This document shows positions 1 through 10,712 of a stretch of 64,000 bases of DNA, piece by piece. The DNA lies in NCBI GenBank assembly GCA_025403435.1, contig CM046348.1, forward strand, positions 25,541,899 to 25,605,898. The letters run 5' to 3'. The stretch's first letter is position 1; every line of letters starts with the position of its first letter. This stretch comes from Artocarpus heterophyllus. Taxonomy: Eukaryota > Streptophyta > Magnoliopsida > Rosales > Moraceae. The notes under the pieces are model-generated. The model did no database searches. It was not told where the DNA came from and saw nothing but the letters and a program-made list of their open reading frames with translations. The translations under genes were made by a program, and so were the position numbers.

Positions 1-1
1 A

Positions 2-2857
2 GGATTACCACCGCATCGGGAGATTGAGTTTGGTATCGAGTTGTTTCCAGGGACATCATCGATTTCTATGGCACCTTATCGGATGGCGCCAACATAAATG
101 AAGGAATTGAGGAAGCAACTTCAGGAGCTTGCTGATAAAGGGTATATTTGGAATAGCACATCTCTGTGGGGAGCACCGGTTTTGTTTGCTAAGAAGCATG
201 ATGGGACTCTCAGGTTATGTGTGGATTATCGGTAGCTAAATCGTGTTACGGTGAAGAACAAGTATCCCTTGCCTAGGATTGATGAGTTGTTTGATCAGTT
301 GGGAGGTTCGTGGTACTTCTCGAAGATTGATTTGTGGTTGGGTTATCATCAGCTCAGGATCAAGGAAGAGGATATTCCCAAGACAGCTTTTAGGACTCGG
401 TATGGGCACTTCGAGTTTCTGGTCATGTCTTTTGGGTTGACGAATGCTCCGGCAGCTTTTATGGATTTGATGAACAGGATATTTAGGCCGTATCTGGATC
501 ATTTCATGATCGTGTTCATCGATGACATTCTTGTGTATTCTAAGACTTGAGAGGAGCATGAGCAGCATCTTCGGATCGTGCTTTAGACTCTGCGGGAGCA
601 CCAATTGTATGCTAAGAGAGAAAAGTGTCAGTTTTGGTTGACTGAGGTCAAGTTTCTGGGTCATGTTATCTCAGACCATGGTATTTTGGTGGATCCATCC
701 AAGATTGAAGCTATATTGGAATGGGAACGACCAAGGAATGTAGCGGAAATTTGCAGCTTCTTAGGTCTTGCTGGATATTACAGGAAATTTGTAAAGGATT
801 TTTTAAAGATTGCAGCTCCATTGACGAGATTGATCAAGAACAATGTCAGGTTTGAGTGGAATGAAGATTGTGAGCTTGCTTTTCAGGAATTGAAGAACCG
901 GTTGACTTCCTCTCCAGTGTTAGTTATTCCTAGCAGTGACGAGCCGTATTAGGTTTATGCGGATGCTTCAGGGCGCGGACTTGGATACGTGTTGATGCAG
1001 CATGGACGTGTAGTTGTGTACGGATCGAGACAGCTACAACCTCACGAGCGGAATTATCCTACTCATGATTTGGAGCTTGCGGCGGTAATTTACGCGCTGA
1101 AGATTTAGAGGTGTTACTTGTATGGAGCATCATTTCAGGTCTTCTCCGACCACAAGAGTTTGAGGTATCTGTTCACTCAGAGGGATCTTAACTTGAGACA
1201 GCGTAGGTGGATCGAGTATATGGAGGATTATGATTTTGCGTTGCAGTATCATCCCGGGAAGGCTAATGTGGTCGTGGACGCGCTTAGCAGGAAGTCTTCA
1301 GGGATTCTCGCTTGTTTGATTTTTAAAGACTGGAGCAGGGATGCGATAGTGAGTGAGTATCGGCTACTGTATCATGAAGACTGTGATCGAGTTTCGGTGT
1401 ATCATGTGGAAGCGACTCCAGCTCTTGTTCAGATGGTGAAGCAAAGTCAGTGGCAGGATCGGCATTTGTAGGGGATTTGGTCGCGGATTTAGAACGGGGA
1501 GCAGTTCGAGGAATAGAGCGTGCATGCAGATGGGTCATTGTACTTCTAGGAGTGTCTTGCAGTTCCAGTTATCACCGAGATGACGAAAGCCATTTTGGAC
1601 GAAGCTCACAGGTCTCAGTTCGCTATTCATCCGGGGAGCACAAAGATGTATCGTGATTTGAAGAGGCAGTATTGGTGGAGAGGCATGAAGAAAGACGTTT
1701 GAGAGTACGTGGCCAAGTGTTCGACGTGTCTTTAGGTGAAAGCCGAGCATCAGAAGCCTGCAGGTCAGCTTCAGCCGCTTCCTATTCCAGGGTGGAAATG
1801 GGCGCATGTGACGATGGATTTCCTCACAGGTTTGTCGAGGACGGAGCAGCGTCACGATGCAGTTTGGGTCGTGGTCGACAGGTTGACGAAATCGACGCAT
1901 TTCATTCCTTTTAGATCGATGTGTTCTAGGAAGGTTCTCGGGGAGTTGTATATGCAGAACATTGTGAGGTTGCATTGAATTCCTTTGTCCATCACCTCTG
2001 ATCGAGACACCAGGTTTAATGCTAAGTACTGGAGGAGTTTTCAGGAGGCTTTAGGTACGGATTTGAACTTCAGTACGGCGTTTCATCCTCAGACTGATGG
2101 GCAGTCTGAGCGGGTTATTCAGGTTCTCGAGGATATGTTGCGTGCTTGTACGTTGGACTTCGATGGGAATTGGAAGCAATGTTTGCATCTGGCGGAGTTT
2201 GCGTACAACAATAGTTATCAAGCGAGTATCGGTATGGCACCGTTTGAGGCGTTGTATGGGCGACCATGTCGATCACCTGTGTGTTGGGCCGAGCCGGAAG
2301 ATAGAGTTATTCTTGGGCCGGATGAGATTCGTGATAGCAACGAGAAAGTCGCGGTGATTCGAGATCAGTTGAGGGTAGCTCAGAGTCGGCAGAAGAGCTA
2401 CGCGGATAGGAGACGTAGACCTTTAGAGTTCACGGATGGAGATTTCGTTCTCTTGAGGGTATCGCCTCGTAAGGGAACTATGCGGTTCGGGGTGAGTGGG
2501 AAACTCAGGCCGAGGTATATTGGGCCGTTCGAGATCACTCAGTGTGTTGGTGTGGTCGCTTATCGGCTTGATCTTCCGCCCGAACTTTCTCATGTGCACG
2601 ATGTGTTTCATGTGTCGATGCTTAGGAAGTGTCCACCTGAGCAGGGTAAGATAGTTTCGTTCCGCGATGTACAGGTTCAGGAAGATATGACGTAAGAAGA
2701 AGTGCCGATTCAGATTATCGACCGGAAGGTGATTAGCTTGCGTCGTCGTGAGATACCATTGGTAAAAGTCGTGTGGCAGCATCATGGGGTTGATGAAGCC
2801 ACTTGGGAGCTAGAGTCGAGTATGCGGGAATTGTATCCTCATTTGTTTTGTTTCTGA
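2..2857 (+). pseudogene. pol: E1 pol pseudogene: RT-RNase H-integrase-chromodomain
   Basis: One frame of 952 codons runs without a net frameshift but has 14 internal stops (at 95, 233, 548, 584, 950, 1106, 1469, 1490, 1514, 1547, 1700, 1733, 1976 and 2693). Reverse transcriptase spans about codons 1-230, with the catalytic motif read as FIDD near 517-528. RNase H covers about 950-1300, with the YADAS-type start. The integrase zinc-binding HHCC region lies near 1600-1740. The core DDE residues are visible in MDF (about 1815), SDRD (about 1996) and SERV (about 2105). The end (about 2700-2857) reads IDRKV...IPLVKVVW...ATWELE, the chromodomain-type tail of Tekay elements that binds heterochromatin marks. 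The catalytic residues look intact, so the stops are what inactivate it. Nine of the 14 stops are TAG. Confidence 0.93.
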
Positions 2858-2890
2858 AATGAGTTGTAAATTTCGAGGGCAAAATTTCTT

Positions 2891-2905
2891 TTAGGGGTGG
2901 AGAGT
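2891..2905 (+). other. E1 polypurine tract
   Basis: The purine-rich stretch TTAGGGGTGGAGAGT lies immediately before the 3' LTR and is the expected plus-strand DNA primer site. The other chromoviruses in the window have related tracts at the same place. Confidence 0.8.
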
Positions 2906-5019
2906 TGTAACACCCCGAAATTTATTAAATGTTAATGTAATCTAAATGATGAATTAGTGTGCTATAATTAATGTTTTAACATTAATTAGATCATTTAATT
3001 GGATTTTGAATTTTTGGTTGTTTTGTTAAATTGATGCATTCAAATGATTTCTTATTGTTTTAAAATGATGTTTTGAGTTTTAAAACACAACAATTTGTAA
3101 AATGTTAAAAATACTCTGTTTTGCAAAACCGTGGGCGGCACATGGTTTTCGCACAGTAAATCCGCCCACCGATTTTCTCTATTTATTTCCTTCCTCTCTC
3201 TCTCTCTACATCTCTCTCAAATTTTTAAACCCCATTTCGAATCCAAGCTTCGGGTTAGCAAGGAGGAAGCTCGGGGACGTGATTTAGCAACCGAGATCGC
3301 GGATTGAAGCTTTGATCCGAGGTTAGTTTTGAAATTTCTAAACTTTTTCCAAAATTTTCAATTTTGTGCAATTTTGAAATCTAGGTTTGTTTAAGCCTAG
3401 AAAACCTTGGATTTGAGTTAAATGAACTTAGAACAACTAGAATCTAAGCTTAGATTGAAGAAAAACGGATTTGATCCAAGATTTTTATTTTTCTCCATAT
3501 TTTGCTATTTTCAGATTTTTGGGATTTTGGTGTTTGAATCTTGTTTAAATGAGTTGTAAAGTGCCTAAATATGTTTTTCTATTATCTATGAATGTTTTCT
3601 ATGCTTGGGGTTTGAGAAAAACAGGTTAGAATCAAGATTTGGGTTTTGGGAAAATCAAAACCCGTGGCTGGAATTTCTGGGTTTTCCTAGTTCGGTAGGC
3701 CGAAGTGCGTGTTCGGTAGGCCGAAACAGGGATCGACAGGCCGGTGTTCTTCAGTCCGGCAGGCCGAACCTGGAAATTATTCGGCCGACAGAACTTTGCT
3801 TCCAGCAGGCCGAACTGTGCAGTTCGGCCAGCCAAAGCAAGGAGTCCGGCAGGCCGACCGAGGCATGGAAAATTTTGTGATTTTTACCCGTTTTCACTGT
3901 TTTGAACCCTGATTTAAATTCCAACCTTATAGAATGATTTTAATGATACAAATGGCACACTAGGGCATCATGAAATGATTTAGTAACATAGAATGTCTCG
4001 AACTAGATATTGATTGACTTAGTTTGTATCTAGGATCGTTCGTGGTTCCGCGGAGCTAACGTATAGTGGACCGGGATTACGGTGTGGGGCACCGGCACGA
4101 GTATTGAGGTAGGACTTCTATCCTATTTCTTTAGTAGCCTGGTTTTGAAATGATTTGGCTTTGAAAAGGATTTCTATTAAAATGTTTTCAACGGTGTTTG
4201 AAAATGGATTTATCGGTTATATTTTAATATACCGTGATCTGAAATGAACTTCATAATAAATGTAATTGACAACACTCGGTAATTGGGTTTTGAATGATGA
4301 TGATAATAAACACATAGGCATGATGCCATATCAGAGATCGGGTCGTGTAGCAATCGACCTTGGGGGCAGGTCCCGAAACCCAGCTGGGCCACTACGGTGG
4401 TGATATCATGGTTTGCCTAGAAAAAGAAAATGGTATTTCTGATTGTGCGAGTAGATTGTTCTGGGTCAGGACGGTTCTACTCAAATTATCTATTTATTTA
4501 TTTATTTATTTAAAGTTTCTTTTGAGTACTCCTAACAATGAAATGTTTTTTTAAATTAAATTATTTTATAAAACATAGTCCTACTGAGCCTTTCGCTCAC
4601 GATTTATCTGTTTTTAAATTTTCCCCTCTAGGTGGTTTCCCATTTAGGTTTGGAGAGGATTCTTCGCACCGAACTCGGGAGCAATAAGAGGATTGATTTA
4701 TATTTTGTATTATTTAATCAAGGCATGTAAGACTTACTTTACTTGTACTTGGACTGTGATTGTATCTATGATATTGCCAGAACCATGTGTGTGCACAAGT
4801 TGTGGGTTGTGGAACCCGTACTCGCGGCTTTATTGTTTTAATTATTATTCGTTTAATGTTTTAAATTGTCTAATATATATGAACTCTCTATAAAGTGTTT
4901 TAATGAATCCCACATTTTGTACGTAATTCAACCCCTTAAACTCAGGATTTTAAATCAAATTCTCTTTTAATTAATTTAAATAATCTGCCACGTCACCTCC
5001 CGTACTCCGGGGCGTGACA
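2906..5019 (+). repeat. E1 3' LTR (2114 bp)
   Basis: It starts TGTAACACCCC and ends GGGGCGTGACA, an 11-bp imperfect terminal inverted repeat longer than the usual TG..CA. Inside are a CT-rich stretch near 3190-3220, a GC-rich cluster of near-palindromes (3691-3862), and the motif GGAGCTAACGT at 4052-4062, which recurs in the LTRs of element C. A (TTTA)n run lies at about 4490-4512. No coding potential is evident; the short ORFs inside are incidental. Confidence 0.88.
3691..3862 (+). repeat. Cluster of GC-rich near-palindromes TTCGGYAGGCCGAA in E1 LTR
   Basis: At least six copies or part-copies of a 14-bp unit (stem TTCGGY/GCCGAA around a 2-nt centre) occur in about 170 bp, some degraded (for example CCGGCAGGCCGA and TTCGGCCAGCC). 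The block is GC-rich inside an AT-rich LTR. The same unit recurs in element B's LTRs. Function unknown. Confidence 0.8.
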
Positions 5020-6220
5020 TATATAGTTTATGGTGCAGAATGCAATTTACTCAAGTGATTATGAAATAACAATTAAGAGGCCGTTTGAGTAAAAAAATTG
5101 TCAACAGAGGGCATGTTTGAGAACAATTGTTTTAACGTGTAACATATTTTCTCTTATAAAGACTACATGAATCAGGTTTGGTGGAGACGTACTGAAAACT
5201 TTTGTTAATTAGGGAAGGGAGCATAAATAAAAAAAAAAAAGGAAGAAATATAGACATTTAAAAAAAGATAACAAAATGATACTGGGTCCACAAATAAAAT
5301 TCAATTCTCTGAAATCCTTCTTTTAATTACTCATCTGAAAATTAATAAAGTGTATTACAATCACGTTGTCATAGAAAAAAAGTTCAAAAAAGCAACAACA
5401 GAATTTCCAATACTACAAGAAATAAGGCTTCAAATTATATTTAATACATAAATTTATACTTTTTTTCCTATCAATCTTCAATGTCAACATAAAAAATTAT
5501 CCAAAATACCTCAAATTGAAAAATAAGAGAGCTTTAAAAGCCTAATAAACTCTTTACTAAAGTTTTTAACTTCAAAATACTTAAAATATCCCTAAAAGTT
5601 AGGTGATTTGTTTGTTTTATTTTTTTTTCTTATTTTTAAAACTTTTGATATTGTCTATTTTACATAAGGATATTTTGGTCCTTTTGAATGTCAAAATCAA
5701 CTATCGGCTAAAGTAAGACATAGATTTATACATTAAATATAATATAAAGGTAATTGATGAAGTACAAAACCAAATGTATAGCTTTTTTAAATTAACATAA
5801 AATAAAACAGAGCGTATAAAAAGATCAACTCCCAACACACACTGTGTAGTCAAAAGAAAAATACCCACAACATGAATTAATATTCTCACAAAGCTAAAGA
5901 CGCACATGATTTTTTTTTTAATACATCCACAATCACAATATATGTTATATAAAAAAAATAAAAAACCTAGGGCATATGGTACAGAGTCAATGTTCACCCT
6001 ACAACTAATGAATTTTTTTTTTTGGTAGTTTTATAACTATTGAAGCTACGGAAACCACTATTTAACAAAAGATATCCTAAACAGCACTAAATTCACAAAA
6101 GAAAAGAGGGAAAAAAAAGCTTTATATACATGGCAATCTCATAATCTTCTATTATATAATTACAGAGTAAAAAGTATTTACAATGTAATATTTTTAGAAT
6201 TAATCTTCACGTGCCAATGG
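5020..6220. other. AT-rich intergenic stretch, no gene recognised
   Basis: Very AT-rich sequence with poly(A) and poly(T) runs. Minus-strand ORFs here are short and low-complexity. A CACTA-like start, TACTACAAGAAATAAGG, occurs near 5412 without a partner. Nothing else is recognisable. Confidence 0.6.
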
Positions 6221-6315
6221 TCATACAGCTGGAGAGATGACTTGGTCCAGTGAAGGCAAGGATCTTGCACTTAATCTCCTCAGATCACCATGTGATGCAT
6301 TGATATGCCCTTGAA
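6221..6315 (-). pseudogene. Putative last coding exon of an unidentified host gene
   Basis: On the minus strand a good 3' splice site (pyrimidine-rich run ending TTTCAG, AG at 6316-6317) precedes a 95-bp open stretch. It encodes a 30-residue tail that includes GHINASHGDLRRLSARSLPS and stops at TGA (6221-6223). The exon begins in phase 1. A second exon-like block on the same strand at 38074-38155 ends in the matching phase with a GT donor, and the two are separated by element A. The protein is not recognised. Expression cannot be judged, and other exons were not found. Confidence 0.45.
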
Positions 6316-6394
6316 CTGAAATACTAAGCAACCATACAAAAATCCTCAAAAGCAGGTAATAAGAATTAAATTAGCCAAACTAAAAAGTTAATCT

Positions 6395-6399
6395 ACATA
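6395..6399 (+). other. Target-site duplication of element A, left copy
   Basis: ACATA before the 5' LTR compares with ATATA after the 3' LTR (38048-38052). Four of five bases match and the mismatch is a C/T transition. This supports A as a complete old insertion. Confidence 0.6.
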
Positions 6400-6830
6400 T
6401 GTAACGCCCGTTGTTTTCTTCTATGGACGCTTATGTTAATTTAACGTTAGAATATAATATTTTAGTAAGGAAATTAACCTTTTATTTAGTGATAACGTAG
6501 GTAACAGTCATGTGAGATCGATGTGCTTGAGATGTTATGTCAAAAATGATAATAAGTTTACAGTATTGTATTTTTTTCTAAAAGAGTTTTCAATTTATCC
6601 TAAATTTATAATCTTTATAATGCTCTAGATTTATGTATGCCTTAAAGTTATATTCTTGATGATGACATAAATTTGTTGCATATTTTTTAATTTTAATAAT
6701 ATTAATAATGTCATGATAATTACATGTGTAGTATTATTTTTATTAGCACTAAGAAATTAGATAATATAAAATATCTAAAAGAATAATGTGTAAATTAATA
6801 TTTTTTGGGTATATATATTAAAGAAAATCG

Positions 6831-6873
6831 TATATTATATTATATTATATTATATATTATATTATATAAATAA
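6831..6873 (+). repeat. AT microsatellite with candidate TATA box in A 5' LTR
   Basis: Tandem TATAT units are followed by TATATAAATA (6864-6873), a plausible core promoter for A. In the 3' LTR the corresponding region (about 34795-34860) is diverged and lacks the same TATAAATA. Confidence 0.45.
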
Positions 6874-7710
6874 ATGAAAGTTAAATGAAAGGAAAAAGAG
6901 AGAAAATGGTAACTATACTCATCCAATCTCTTCTCTCTCATAAACATACAAATATACCTCTAAGCCACCAAAGTCTTCATTCTCTTAATTTCCAGCCAAA
7001 GAAAATTCTCTTTCACCCCTGCTCAAAAATCTCTCCAAGAAAGCCTCCATCATCTCTCTAATTCTCAAAGCCAAGAATTCATTACTCTTATTTTCTTTCA
7101 AGCCTAAGTGGAAGGAATTATTTTTAGAGATTTTGTGTGCAAGTATTCGTCTTTGTTGAAGAAAATGAAAGAATTAAAGGTATGTTTAAAAGTTTTCATG
7201 GTTTTGAATTCTTATGATTAATATATATTGTTTTGTGGTAAACATTGTTAGAAAATTGTTCTGTTATGACTGTGAATGTGTATGCATGTATGTTCATATA
7301 AAAAATTAAATTGTTTTGCCTATTACTTTGATTATAACAAGGTTACTTTATAGTTGAAAGCATTTATGTTCATATGTTATCATGAAATTTCATAAAAATA
7401 AGGTTTTGTTGTTGGAGTGTCATAAAAGAATTCAAGGGTTTTCAATTTGTCGGTAAGGTGGCTAGTAACGTTTTGAAATCAAATGATTTTATTTTGCTAT
7501 CATTTTTGGCTATGATGTGTACATATATGTTAGGAATGTATGGGATTTTTTATAATTTTTCATTCAAAATATTTTTAGGGTTATAGGCTTTCAATCAAAC
7601 ACTACTTATGAAAATTTAATTGCTGATAGATTTGTATTTGTGCTTGGTATAGTCCATTTTACGAGGCAAATGGCATCTTTTAATTTTGAAAAAAAAATAT
7701 AAATCATTGT

Positions 7711-7718
7711 TAATATGT
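7711..7718 (+). other. Target-site duplication of element N, left copy
   Basis: TAATATGT at 7711-7718 recurs at 15889-15896 on the other side of N. The uninterrupted site in A's 3' LTR (about 35838-35850) reads CTAATATGTTAAC once. The exact 5-bp duplication within this 8-bp match is ambiguous. Confidence 0.75.
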
Positions 7719-8361
7719 GTTGATGCTTACTAGAAAATGGTGGTAGATCCACACCACGTGCGGCTGTGTATGGCGATCGGATAGCTCTTCCCTACTCGTC
7801 TCTGCCTACTCAAACGTACCTATGACAAGATGAGGGACGCTTCAGAGGTAAAGGAGAAAACTGGCTAGGTACTAAACAAGGGCTCTCCAACGCTAAAGGT
7901 AGGTGCTGCTCGACAAAGAACGAGAACTGGTTACTTGGGAAGGAGCACACTTACTTGAGCTGCAACAAATGCGCTCTTATTTATAGGTTGCCACTTGAAC
8001 CAGGTGTTAGGTTAGTTTTGCCCACAACTCATGTGTCACATCAAGGCCTATCAAATGATAGAGGACAAGTGTCATGGCCTCCGTCGATAGATTGGCCTCC
8101 ATCTGACGACAGGTTATCTGCCATCTGTTGGCCTCTTGTGGCAAGTGGCAGCCTATTTGCAAGTACAAAAATCTGACTCGAGTTGGAGTTTGACATGAGG
8201 AGGCGAGCATTGATGTTGCAGCCTAGAAGGCCTTGATAAGCATCTTGGATAGACAATTGAAGCTAGAAGGGTTCCCTATACGCTTCTAACAGCTTTTGCT
8301 GAGTAGGTTTACTGACCACCGAGAACGGGGTTCTTCGACGATGGCGCCGAGCTCACCCCCA
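7718..8361 (-). repeat. N 3' LTR (about 644 bp)
   Basis: On the minus strand it starts TGGGGGTGAGCTC. It matches 15405-15887 over its first three quarters. A good minus-strand TATA box, CTATAAATAAG, lies at about 7976-7987. In the other LTR (about 15500) the same place reads CTTTAATAAG. ORFs inside the LTR are incidental. Confidence 0.82.
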
Positions 8362-8376
8362 ACTATAGCCCCCCAG
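8362..8376 (-). other. N polypurine tract
   Basis: On the minus strand CTGGGGGGCTATAGT lies directly before the 3' LTR start TGGGGGTG. It sits where plus-strand priming would occur and fixes the minus orientation of N. Confidence 0.65.
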
Positions 8377-8589
8377 TTCATTTGGTAGGTGCTCAGCCAG
8401 GTGGACTGCACCAAGATGGTGAGGTCGGCTTAGAAGCAAAGCTCAAGCGACATCCCGAGAGGACGTAAGATGAAAGGTCACTCGATGTTACTCGAAGGGA
8501 CACATGTTGACACAGGATTGCCTGTTTCCCTAATGAATATAATCATTGTGCCTCTTCATTTTTCATGCCCGAGTTTTGTGCCTGAGGCG

Positions 8590-8602
8590 GTTATAAATAG
8601 AG
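8590..8602 (+). promoter_or_regulatory. TATA box of the antisense gene in N
   Basis: GTTATAAATAGAG is a near-perfect plant TATA box. It lies about 160 bp before the ATG at 8753 and reads away from the 3' LTR towards pol. It supports independent transcription of the antisense gene. No experimental start site is available. Confidence 0.6.
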
Positions 8603-10159
8603 CTTTACCCTCCATTATTTTCATGTGTAATTAAGGCCATACTTTGAAACTTCTAAGAATTAGCTGGTGAGCTATAGTTAACAACTCGAGAACTTTTTTT
8701 CCCAAACTTCCACAACCCAATCAGGTAATTTTCCTTAGAAGTTCACGTAAAAATGAGTGACCTTTCTGATTCCTAGAACATTGAGATCTTTTGGTCGAAT
8801 AGTACCACTGAAATTGAATGGTCGGTGTCCATAGAGGTCGACATAGAGGGATTGTCCCTAGATCATGATGGGGCTGGCCGAGATTTTGAGCCTTGGAGCT
8901 GAGACAGTACCCAAACAGGAGTTCCTTGACTTGCTGGATGGGAGACGCTCTGTCAGACCGTGTAGGGGCAAGGATCCCTACATTAGAGCTGCCAATGTTG
9001 GCATCGAGTTAGGGCCTAGGAATGTGCCGAACTAGTAGCAGCCATTAATGTGCCTAGCACCTTCGGCCTAGGTATTGGGGCCCCTATCCAAGTCACGGGT
9101 TAGATGACCATTGATATCTCAGACAAAGAACGGCCAGCTAGCGAGGCGGGGCCTAAGAAGGAGGACAAGGAAGCCTGGAGACTTGTCGTCACCAAAGTCT
9201 GGGGAGTCACCACTTTTTGGAGATCTCGACCCAACTATACATCAGCGGCGGGTTATTCGAGCGCAATGATAGAGTTCTAGCTCGAGGAACTACCCCAAGA
9301 GTTTAACATACTGGTCGACATCGACCTCATCATGCCGGGGGAATATGATTTGCCCCTTACCCCATCCAAAGGCTACATCACCATTTACGTTGAGTTATTC
9401 AGAGCCGGGTTATGCTTGCCCTTTCACCCTTTCCTTTGCCAAGCACTCAACGACCTCAATGTTTGCCCCGCCTAGCTCAACCCAAACAACTATAAGTCCA
9501 TGATCGGGATATACGTACTGTAGAGGTACCACCGGGCTACTGAGACGCTGTGAAAAGCCTTCAAACAAGTATACAAAATAAAGAGGCTTCCCCGACAATC
9601 TGGTTGGTACTACATCATCGACTTCAAGAAATACTTTATCCTGGGTAATCTGACTCGAACAAACTTTGAAAGTTTGAGTGGTTCTATGCTGGTAGAAATT
9701 ATCTAGCCCGAGTTAGCGAAGCTGTACCCGACGACCAGTAGGTTCTAAGGACATTCGAGCAGGGGCATGTCTAGTCAAAGAGGCTATGGGCCTCAGGCAA
9801 CATCGTCAAGGCAGTGGAGGACTTGTACACTAAGGTAGAATCCACCCGGCAACACTCCTTCCTGCTCGGGAAGGCGAACCTTTCCTACTATGGCTAGATT
9901 GCAGAGTCTAGTAGAATAAATCCTCATTCCAACATTCAGCCTGCCTGGTCGGTCGAGTAGGTAACTGTGGTGAAGCCGAGCGCTGCCGACATCTCAGGGC
10001 CAAGCACCATCAGATCTGGGTGGCTGACGAGGGAGCCATCACCATCTAATTTTGAGGACTCGTTGAGTGGCTCCTTCGACCTGGGGCCACTGGTTGCAGA
10101 TGAGGACCTCAAGGATGTGATTCGATTCCTCTACCCATCGGGCTAGTTCTAGATTGGTG

Positions 10160-10232
10160 GTGAGCTTCAATTTTTTTTTTTTTGCTTGGCTGAGCTTGCC
10201 TTAACTTGGATCTTTTGTTGCCTTTTCTATAG
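10160..10232 (+). other. Intron 1 of the antisense gene
   Basis: Donor G|GTGAGC, a long poly(T) tract and acceptor TTTTCTATAG|AT give a 73-bp intron, near the minimum plant size. It is read on the strand opposite to the retroviral genome, so genomic RNA splicing would not remove it. Confidence 0.6.
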
Positions 10233-10643
10233 ATATATCTTCCCGATAGGGTTCCCAAGAAGAGAGGCAAAAGATGATGGAGAATCTTTGTCGATCTAAG
10301 GGGAAGGGAATCTCAGGGTCCACGAGAAAGAAGAGGCTGAGATTGGAGCAGCCTTCAAGGTTTGAGCAACCGTCGTGGACCGAGCAGCCCCCTAGACCAG
10401 TCCAAGTTGTATCCCCACCTCCTCCAACAAGAATAGGGGCTTTATCGAGCCAGTCCTAGCCACCAACTGTCACAACCGCTATGCAATAGCCTTCAGTTGA
10501 TCCTCCAAGGAGGTGTCGAGTATCTCCCGATATCTCATGATCAATACTATTATCGAGGCCCTTCCTAGAGAGTTTTTTTTTAGAGTCTCTGGGAAGAAAC
10601 CTACGATCGCCTGTTCCGAGCCGCCTTTCGCTCCACCACCAAG

Positions 10644-10712
10644 GTAAGATAAGCTCATATCCTGAGCTCCTTTTAACTTTGATTCTTCGTCCTCTAATTT
10701 TTGTCCCTTCAG
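10644..10712 (+). other. Intron 2 of the antisense gene
   Basis: Donor CCAAG|GTAAGAT and acceptor TTTGTCCCTTCAG|GCC bound 69 bp. The sequence after it leads into the coiled-coil part of the protein. Confidence 0.6.

Larger units (their letters stand above)
1..5019 (+). mobile_element. Element E1: Ty3/gypsy chromovirus (Tekay/Del-like), 3' portion
   Basis: The window opens inside the pol region of a Ty3/gypsy element. Domains follow in the order RT, RNase H, integrase, chromodomain-like tail, polypurine tract, 3' LTR. This order, the tail and the 2.1-kb LTR fit the plant Tekay/Del chromoviruses. The 5' LTR, gag and protease lie off the window, so the target duplication cannot be checked. Coding is broken only by stop codons, so the element is dead but little rearranged. 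Confidence 0.93.

Noticed and set aside
236..664. Minus-strand ORF of 142 codons inside E1 RT
   Set aside because: It is the mirror of the conserved RT reading on the plus strand and has no motif of its own.
2423..2785. Minus-strand ORF of 120 codons over E1 integrase C-terminus
   Set aside because: Shadow of conserved integrase and chromodomain coding on the plus strand.
5412..5430. CACTA-like start TACTACAAGAAATAAGG
   Set aside because: First base differs, no subterminal repeats or opposite end; too short to call.
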